Of a DNA stretch of 64,000 nt, positions 59,803 through 64,000 are shown piece by piece. Source of the stretch: Lachnospiraceae bacterium (GTDB lineage: Bacteria; Bacillota; Clostridia; Lachnospirales; Lachnospiraceae). The stretch covers positions 104,054 through 168,053 of the forward strand of contig JAAWEK010000015.1 in NCBI GenBank assembly GCA_022794265.1, written 5' to 3'. The notes beneath the pieces are model-generated. The model searched no databases. It was not told the origin of the DNA and was given only the letters and a program-made list of their open reading frames with translations. A program made the translations under genes and the position numbers. Numbering within the stretch: position 1 is the stretch's first letter; each line of letters starts with the position of its first letter.

Positions 59803-59933
59803 TACATCCTCCTATTGTCTTGGTTTGGATTTTGTCCAATCCCAACAAATTCGTTAAAAAATTTTTCTCTTATTTTATTACTTTCTATTAACCCCAATTC
59901 ATTAACGACCAATTTAAATTCAAATAAATTCAT
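59802..59933 (-). CDS. Small ORF, 43 residues, coupled to immunity gene E
   Basis: ATG 59931-59933 with GGAG seven bases upstream; ends at TAA 59802, sharing the A of the next ATG. The peptide begins MNLFEFKLVVNELGL and is charged, with IREKFFNEFVG in the middle. Good spacing and coupling argue that it is translated. It could be the remaining C-terminus of a toxin or an accessory peptide. Family not recognised. Confidence 0.45.
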   Translation of the reverse strand: MNLFEFKLVVNELGLIESNKIREKFFNEFVGIGQNPNQDNRRM

Positions 59934-59952
59934 CTTTATCTCCATATATATT

Positions 59953-60099
59953 TTAATATGTTTCCATCTGTATTTCCGGCGGAAGCAAATCTATAATCAG
60001 ATTATACAAGATTCCCGGTACTACGATTGGTCCCTAAACGTCTTTCTTATCTATTTCACTTACAAACTTATTAATAAATCGATTGGTAAGCCCATTCAT
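59953..60099 (-). pseudogene. Rhs-tip remnant with in-frame amber codon
   Basis: Open frame from ATG 60099 (MNGLTNRFINKFVSEIDKK) interrupted by TAG (60034-60036), then in-frame to TAA at 59953 (GPIVVPGILYNLIIDLLPPEI). It probably is the tail of a decayed toxin; the amber codon lies at codon 22. Confidence 0.45.
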
Positions 60100-60118
60100 C
60101 TCCAACACATACATCTGT

Positions 60119-60598
60119 TTACATCTGAGAATCAGATGTAAACAGATTATGGTCTATTAATGCTATCGCTACAAAAATAAATAAAATACCATTATGTAAA
60201 ATGCATGATTTCTGAAGTTTTGCCTTTTTACATAATAAGATTAAAGCATCTAATTTATTTATTAAATCCACCTTTTTAATCAATATCTTTTCATATTGAG
60301 CATTTTCTGGTAAATAACCTCCTGTAATATAAAATTCTTCTGGTGAATGATAAAACAAATTCCTCCATTGTTTTATAATATTAAGGAACTTCAAAAGTTC
60401 ATCATTCTGGATTATAGAAAAACCATAATACGAAAGACCACTTTTGACCTCATGTCCATTCCATGTACTATAAATCCATTTCAAACTATCCCCTATATAG
60501 TTAATAATTGTATCATCAATGGATATAAACTCCATATTAGACATTATAATACTTTTATCACTATTCATTGGAATAATTGCAAACTGATGAGCTAACAT
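60119..60598 (-). CDS. Probable Rhs-cassette immunity protein (D)
   Basis: 159 residues, AGGG eight bases upstream of ATG 60598. Helical, with ISIDDTIINYIGDSLKWIYSTWNG, KQWRNLFYHSPEEFYITGGYLPE and a C-terminal hydrophobic stretch (ILHNGILFIFVAIALID). No known enzymatic motif. It directly follows the toxin remnant at 60677-60801 by position, so it is best read as its immunity gene. Membrane association through the C-terminal stretch is possible. Confidence 0.55.
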   Translation of the reverse strand: MLAHQFAIIPMNSDKSIIMSNMEFISIDDTIINYIGDSLKWIYSTWNGHEVKSGLSYYGFSIIQNDELLKFLNIIKQWRNLFYHSPEEFYITGGYLPENAQYEKILIKKVDLINKLDALILLCKKAKLQKSCILHNGILFIFVAIALIDHNLFTSDSQM

Positions 60599-60676
60599 TA
60601 CTTTACCCTATAATTTAGATTCTTTTACAAATTATCCAAATCATTTTTCCTTTCCATAATGTCTTAATATATATTT

Positions 60677-60801
60677 TTATTGTTTTCTAAATGACACAAT
60701 TGTATTGTCAGGTGCAATATCAATATACTTTCCATTTTTTTATATCTAATTGTTCCCTCTACATTACCTATTACTCACACAATGCTCTGCTGCGTCAGTG
60801 G
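60677..60801 (-). pseudogene. Toxin-tip remnant D with frameshift
   Basis: Minus strand. A PLTQQSIV segment, reminiscent of the Rhs PLTQNRYLY, is followed by EGTIRYKK; then a shifted frame reads GKYIDIAPDNTIVSFRKQ and stop (60677-60679). It reads as the C-terminus of a secreted toxin tip joined by a frameshift. It sits immediately upstream of immunity gene D. Confidence 0.5.
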
Positions 60802-60867
60802 TTTTTATTTTTTTTATAAAGCCGCAGACATCATATTCGTATATTATTAATTTCCAACCGGAATAGG

Positions 60868-61224
60868 CTATATTTGATAAAATGTATTCGCCATTTCCAA
60901 TTCTCCACATAATTTATTTCCTCTTTCAAAACAGAAATCCTTACTTGGATGCAATGTCTTTAATCTATTTCCCCAAAAATATTCTATTAAATCACATATT
61001 TTTAAAAATGTTTCTTCAAACTCTAACATACCAAAATTTGATGTCGGAAAGAATTCAATAATCCCTATACAGTTAATCCATCTTCTATCTTTCTTTTCCA
61101 AAAGTTCCACATTTACATAATCTATAATCTGCTCATCTGTTCTACCTAAAATGTCTGATAAAACAATACAACCATACACTTCTATAAAATCGGGGCAAAG
61201 AAAATATGCAATTGCAAAAACCTT
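60868..61224 (-). pseudogene. Truncated immunity gene C
   Basis: Open frame from 61224 through GTG 61177-61179 to 60868; upstream in-frame codons (FAIAYFLCPDFIEV) belong to the same protein, but the N-terminus is lost at a TAG at 61225-61227. The visible ~118 residues (GCIVLSDILGRTDEQIIDYVN, FEETFLKICDLIEYFWGNRLK) are an acidic protein of immunity type. The junction with the Rhs remnant 2 suggests loss by recombination. Confidence 0.5.
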
Positions 61225-61250
61225 CTACGTCTACTCTATCACAAAAATGA

Positions 61251-61465
61251 TTAATTGTTTCCAAGACCGTTGAACGCTATGGTACTCACCATAGCCTTCA
61301 GCATTAAAGTCCCCGCTTGTGCCGTCGCATATCCGCCAATCATAAACATACTGCTACATAATACATTCATTATACTTAGGGTGGTCAGAGCTTCTTCAAA
61401 ACTAAAATTATTCCCACCCGGTTTCAAATACTGCACTGGATTTCCCCCGCATACAAATGCCTCCA
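61251..61465 (-). pseudogene. Rhs core remnant 2
   Basis: Encodes a degenerate Rhs-type tail, GGNNFSFEEALTTLSIMNVL then MFMIGGYATAQAGTLMLKA, about 85 percent similar by eye to 62631-62813. It carries the same one-base deletion (GCGGGGGAAATCC) as remnant 1. The YxLKPGG replaces YSDPSG of the better copy. Confidence 0.65.
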
Positions 61466-61688
61466 GTCACATCCTGTTTTGGCAACATCTGTAAGAGCCA
61501 ACATCAGATGACCTTTTCTTTGGAATGGACTGTAACTTCTCTGTTAAATCGTCTTCTCAGCTAATAGAATAATGTACAGTGCAAATCAGTAAATCCTATA
61601 TAATATCATCCATTAAAATCCTTATCAGTTTCTTTTTAATTGGTAAGCCTAAAATATCTGCCATATACTATAACTGTTATTAATTCCC
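61466..61688. other. Gap without recognisable gene
   Basis: About 220 bases between the Rhs remnant and immunity gene B; stop codons in all frames and no RNA or repeat seen. Confidence 0.4.
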
Positions 61689-62036
61689 TCAATTTTTCCA
61701 AGAAAAATATCCTACTTTATTTTTATAATCTTCAAAAAATTTTATACATAACTCATAAAATAATGCAACTTCATTATGATCATTTTTTGCTATTACCTTA
61801 ATATCATCATACCAATATGCTGTTTTTGATATATAATTGGCCTCAATATTTTGTTCTATCCATATCATTAACCATTTGCCAAACCAACAACAGAACTTTT
61901 GATCAATTTCATCTGATAAGTCGCTAGCCGCAGCACAATACCCTAGAAGAAGATAATAGATATATTCAATTTTTTCTTCCTTAACAAACATTTTTGGTCT
62001 TCTTTGTATTGAAAATATTAACTGTTCAATCCGCAT
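61689..62036 (-). CDS. Probable immunity protein B
   Basis: 115 residues starting at ATG 62036 with TTAGGAGG upstream, ten bases after the toxin B stop. Helical: MRIEQLIFSIQRRPKMFVKEE, YYLLLGYCAAASDLSDEID, KWLMIWIEQNIEANYISKTAYWYDDI. The pairing with a papain-like toxin and the short gap make it the likely cognate immunity protein. I do not recognise the family by name. Confidence 0.7.
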   Translation of the reverse strand: MRIEQLIFSIQRRPKMFVKEEKIEYIYYLLLGYCAAASDLSDEIDQKFCCWFGKWLMIWIEQNIEANYISKTAYWYDDIKVIAKNDHNEVALFYELCIKFFEDYKNKVGYFSWKN

Positions 62037-62046
62037 TTTTTACCTC

Positions 62047-62622
62047 CTAACGATTAGTTATAGTATCAGTGTATTTCCATTTAATCGAATCATATCCATA
62101 TCCTATTCCTAAATCATGTAACCAAACATCTAATGGTATTCCATCTGTTGTCATGTTATCATAAACAATATCACCAACTTGAACACCATAATGATAACCT
62201 ATTCCAATAGACATTTCTGCTTTATCTGAGTATATTCCGAATCTACTATCAACTCGAATAATATTATAAGATACTCCTTTTTTATCTAAAGAACTAACCA
62301 ATTTTTGAGCAAATTCATCACATTTGCCATAAGATTTTAATTCATTAGGAATAGTATCAATAATAGATTTTACATCAACAGTGTTTGCCTCACTCCCCCA
62401 CTGAATAATCTCCCAAAACGCCTTCTGCACCAGTCCCGGATCCAATATCACCGTCTGTCTCTCCCCGTCATACTCCGGCATCACTTCAAAAAACGGCTTA
62501 CTCTCCGGTATTAAGTCAATAATAATCCTCTTAACAGCCTCATCCGCCACAAATATCGGAATATACGTTTCCTGTTCCGTTAATCTCCAAGAGAAATTTT
62601 TTTCAAAATTTTTCTTAACCAA
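62047..62622 (-). CDS. Rhs tip with papain-like toxin domain (B)
   Basis: 191 residues, start TTG 62622, about eight bases after the preceding remnant's stop. N-terminal ~75 residues are a pre-toxin junction (VILDPGLVQKAFWEIIQWG), shared with toxin A. The C-terminal ~110 residues look like a papain-fold toxin: Cys101 in GKCDEFAQKL, His144 in GYHYGVQVGD and Asp155 in VYDNM. These domains act as proteases or deamidases. No Rhs shell is attached, so it is an orphan tip that would need recombination with an rhs gene to be delivered, or it may be expressed alone. Followed by immunity gene B. Confidence 0.75.
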   Translation of the reverse strand: MVKKNFEKNFSWRLTEQETYIPIFVADEAVKRIIIDLIPESKPFFEVMPEYDGERQTVILDPGLVQKAFWEIIQWGSEANTVDVKSIIDTIPNELKSYGKCDEFAQKLVSSLDKKGVSYNIIRVDSRFGIYSDKAEMSIGIGYHYGVQVGDIVYDNMTTDGIPLDVWLHDLGIGYGYDSIKWKYTDTITNR

Positions 62623-62630
62623 TGCACAAA

Positions 62631-62990
62631 CTAGTTTCCAAGACCATTAAACTCTATGATACTCACCATAGCCTTCAGCATCAAAGTCCCCGCCTGTGCC
62701 GCCGCATATCCGCCAATCATAAACATACTGCCGCACAAAACATCCATTACACTAAGGGTAGTTAAGGCTTCTCCAAAACTAAAATTATTCCCACTCGGGT
62801 CCGAATACATCACCGGATTTCCACCCGCATACAGATACCTGTTCTGCGTCAGCGGACTCTCCAGCTCCCTTCATAACTATCCCTCTGGGTAAATGTCGCC
62901 GTCAGCGGGTTCATATACCTTGCCCGCAGATAATAAAGACCCGTAGACTCATCCATCTGTTCCCCGTAGTAATGAAAGACCTAAAGTATA
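62631..62990 (-). pseudogene. Rhs core fragment 3 (frameshifted)
   Basis: The clearest Rhs piece. HYYGEQMDESTGLYYLRARY then NPLTATFTQRDSYEGS runs in one frame; a single-base shift near 62861-62868 continues with LESPLTQNRYLYAGGNPV and YSDPSGNNFSFGEALTT, ending LGN and stop at 62631. The YLRARYMNP and AGGNPVMYSDPSG elements are hallmarks of Rhs/WapA-type polymorphic toxins. The frame break inactivates it. It separates cassette A from cassette B. Confidence 0.85.
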
Positions 62991-63008
62991 ACCCTAGATA
63001 AACGTTTA

Positions 63009-63425
63009 TCAAATAGTAGCAAAATACAAATCATCCAAACTAAAATTATTTATATTAACTGCTCTTTCAGACGCATGCCAATATAGTTCTGGTATTGTTT
63101 GTCTCAAATTAGCTAAATCAATAAACCAGTTATCTGAACTATAATCCTCTGTGAACACAATTTCCAACATATCTAAAATTTTTTTGATGTTACTAAATTC
63201 ATAGTTTTTTCTAATAAATGCTACACCTATCTTTGCGTTTATCATGCATACAATTCCTTCTTTCCGATTAGAAAATCTCGCCCACTCTTCTCCTGCACCA
63301 TCATCCCAATCTAATTTCAAATTACTATCTGCTAATAGGATTTTCATTAGTAATTCTTCAAATTCATTATTTACAAATACTTTCTTGTCTTTTGCTCTTT
63401 TTAATACTTCCATCATATTTTCCAT
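63009..63425 (-). CDS. Probable immunity protein A
   Basis: 138 residues, AGGAG nine bases upstream of ATG 63425. Acidic/helical protein with VFVNNEFEELLMKILLAD, DDGAGEEWARFSNRKEGIVCM, NIKKILDMLEIVFTEDY and ELYWHASERAVNIN. It follows toxin A by 17 bases, so it is the likely cognate of that broken toxin. Family not recognised. Confidence 0.65.
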   Translation of the reverse strand: MENMMEVLKRAKDKKVFVNNEFEELLMKILLADSNLKLDWDDGAGEEWARFSNRKEGIVCMINAKIGVAFIRKNYEFSNIKKILDMLEIVFTEDYSSDNWFIDLANLRQTIPELYWHASERAVNINNFSLDDLYFATI

Positions 63426-63442
63426 ACTCTACACTCCTAACA

Positions 63443-63895
63443 TTATGAATTTCCAGGACATCCATGAATATATCCTATTTTAGTTCTATAAACATTAATA
63501 TAGATTGTTAATGCACCTTTACCCGTTACACCTACATATCCATTAGTAACTGGAACTTTTGCCTTTTTTGCAAAATCAGTTAAATTCCCAGAACTCGCCT
63601 ACCATAGATTATTTGCATCTGCATAAGCAGCAGCAGCTAATACAGCTTTATTTGCATCCACATCATACAAAAACTGACTTTTATTAAGATTCTTTCCATC
63701 TGCATGAATTATCATATCTTGTTGATTTAGTGTATATGTTCCATTAGTTAATTCACTTTTACTATTTGTTGTAATTTTTAGTGTTTTAAAAACATTCATC
63801 TTACTACCATTTCCCCACTGAATAATCTCCCAAAACGCCTTCTGCACCAGTCCCGGATTCAATATCACCGTTTGCAACATATTTCTTTGATACAA
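63443..63895 (-). pseudogene. Rhs tip A with in-frame amber codon
   Basis: Start TTG 63895. It has the pre-toxin VILNPGLVQKAFWEIIQWG, then a toxin region (LKITTNSKSELTNGTYTL, ADGKNLNKSQFLYDVDANK, AAAYADANNLW). A TAG (63599-63601) interrupts, but the frame continues in order: ASSGNLTDFAKKAKVPVT and GALTIYINVYRTKIGYIHG to the stop at 63443. The continuing segment is coherent toxin sequence, so the TAG is probably a nonsense mutation inactivating the toxin. The immunity gene downstream appears intact. Confidence 0.65.
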
Positions 63896-63936
63896 AAAGT
63901 GCGTTTAATTCAGTATATTAGAAATGGGTATAAAAC

Positions 63937-64000
63937 CTAATCATATTTTACCCTTTTGATAGCCTTTAGCCAATCTTTCCACATTGCGGGGTAGGATCCA
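63937..64000 (-). CDS. 3' end of a gene entering at the right edge
   Basis: The last ~20 codons read ...MWKDWLKAIKRVKYD then stop at 63937-63939. Too short to identify; it may be another cassette or a gene unrelated to Rhs. Confidence 0.3.
   Translation of the reverse strand, partial: GSYPAMWKDWLKAIKRVKYD

Noticed and set aside
59815-60141. 108-codon plus-strand frame in the Rhs region
   Set aside because: It is antisense to the coupled small ORF and the remnant on the minus strand and has AT-driven composition.
63937-64000. Transposase C-terminus at the right edge
   Set aside because: Only about 20 codons remain; similarity to known transposase ends is not convincing.

Overview
The window reads as chromosome of a low-GC Firmicute of the Clostridia, most likely a Lachnospiraceae member. 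Evidence is the housekeeping gene content and order, strong AGGAGG ribosome-binding sites, TTGACA/TATAAT-type promoters, AT-rich codon use, and an Rhs-type protein system. Nearly all genes lie on the minus strand.

Region by region. (1) 1-12.5 kb: a compact minus-strand biosynthetic operon. It holds five FabH/KASIII-like ketosynthase genes in tandem, interrupted by a 3-hydroxyacyl-CoA dehydrogenase, followed by a FabG-like reductase, a two-gene ABC exporter resembling exporters of polyketide antibiotics, and a large KS-KR polyketide synthase that runs off the left edge. Upstream (12.8-14.8 kb) sits an AgrC-like GHKL kinase and a LytTR response regulator. Between the two lie LytTR-type direct repeats, a -10 box, a terminator/attenuator, a 17-codon aromatic-rich ORF and a long hairpin. 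This looks like a quorum- or signal-controlled polyketide/fatty-acid-like metabolite system and is the best candidate for something undescribed. (2) 15-31.7 kb: GNAT acetyltransferase, HD-GYP-like protein, then a core block (rsmA, tatD, metG, rsmI, trmN6-like, ricT, holB, yaaR) in the order familiar from Bacillus subtilis, interrupted by two exported proteins. (3) 31.7-50.8 kb: a Ter-type stress-response neighbourhood: HAD phosphatase, P-type Ca2+ ATPase, three TerD paralogues, TelA, YceG, a YceG-like/trypsin fusion, a CitE-like lyase, an AIM24 protein, and two phosphoribosyltransferases with PELOTA and TRSP domains. A sortase/substrate pair, a Ca-loop repeat protein and a SHOCT-like coiled-coil protein are interspersed. 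(4) 50.8-54.4 kb: a three-gene XRE / ImmA-IrrE / PIN-like operon behind a 27-bp palindromic operator, and an XRE protein with ankyrin-like repeats. (5) 54.7-59.2 kb: an MBOAT/DHHW O-acyltransferase pair, a lipoprotein, and an ECF sigma factor with a membrane partner. (6) 59.2-64 kb: a decayed array of Rhs C-terminal tips and immunity genes, downstream of an rhs gene presumably beyond the right edge.

How it fits together. The left operon would make and export a small metabolite under two-component control. The Ter neighbourhood combines Ca2+-binding TerD proteins with a predicted nucleoside-like metabolite pathway. The right end is an accessory region of cell-cell competition genes and toxin-antitoxin-like regulators. 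Start codons were moved where a ribosome-binding site clearly favoured an internal start; these cases are stated. No tRNA, rRNA, CRISPR array or intact insertion sequence was found.
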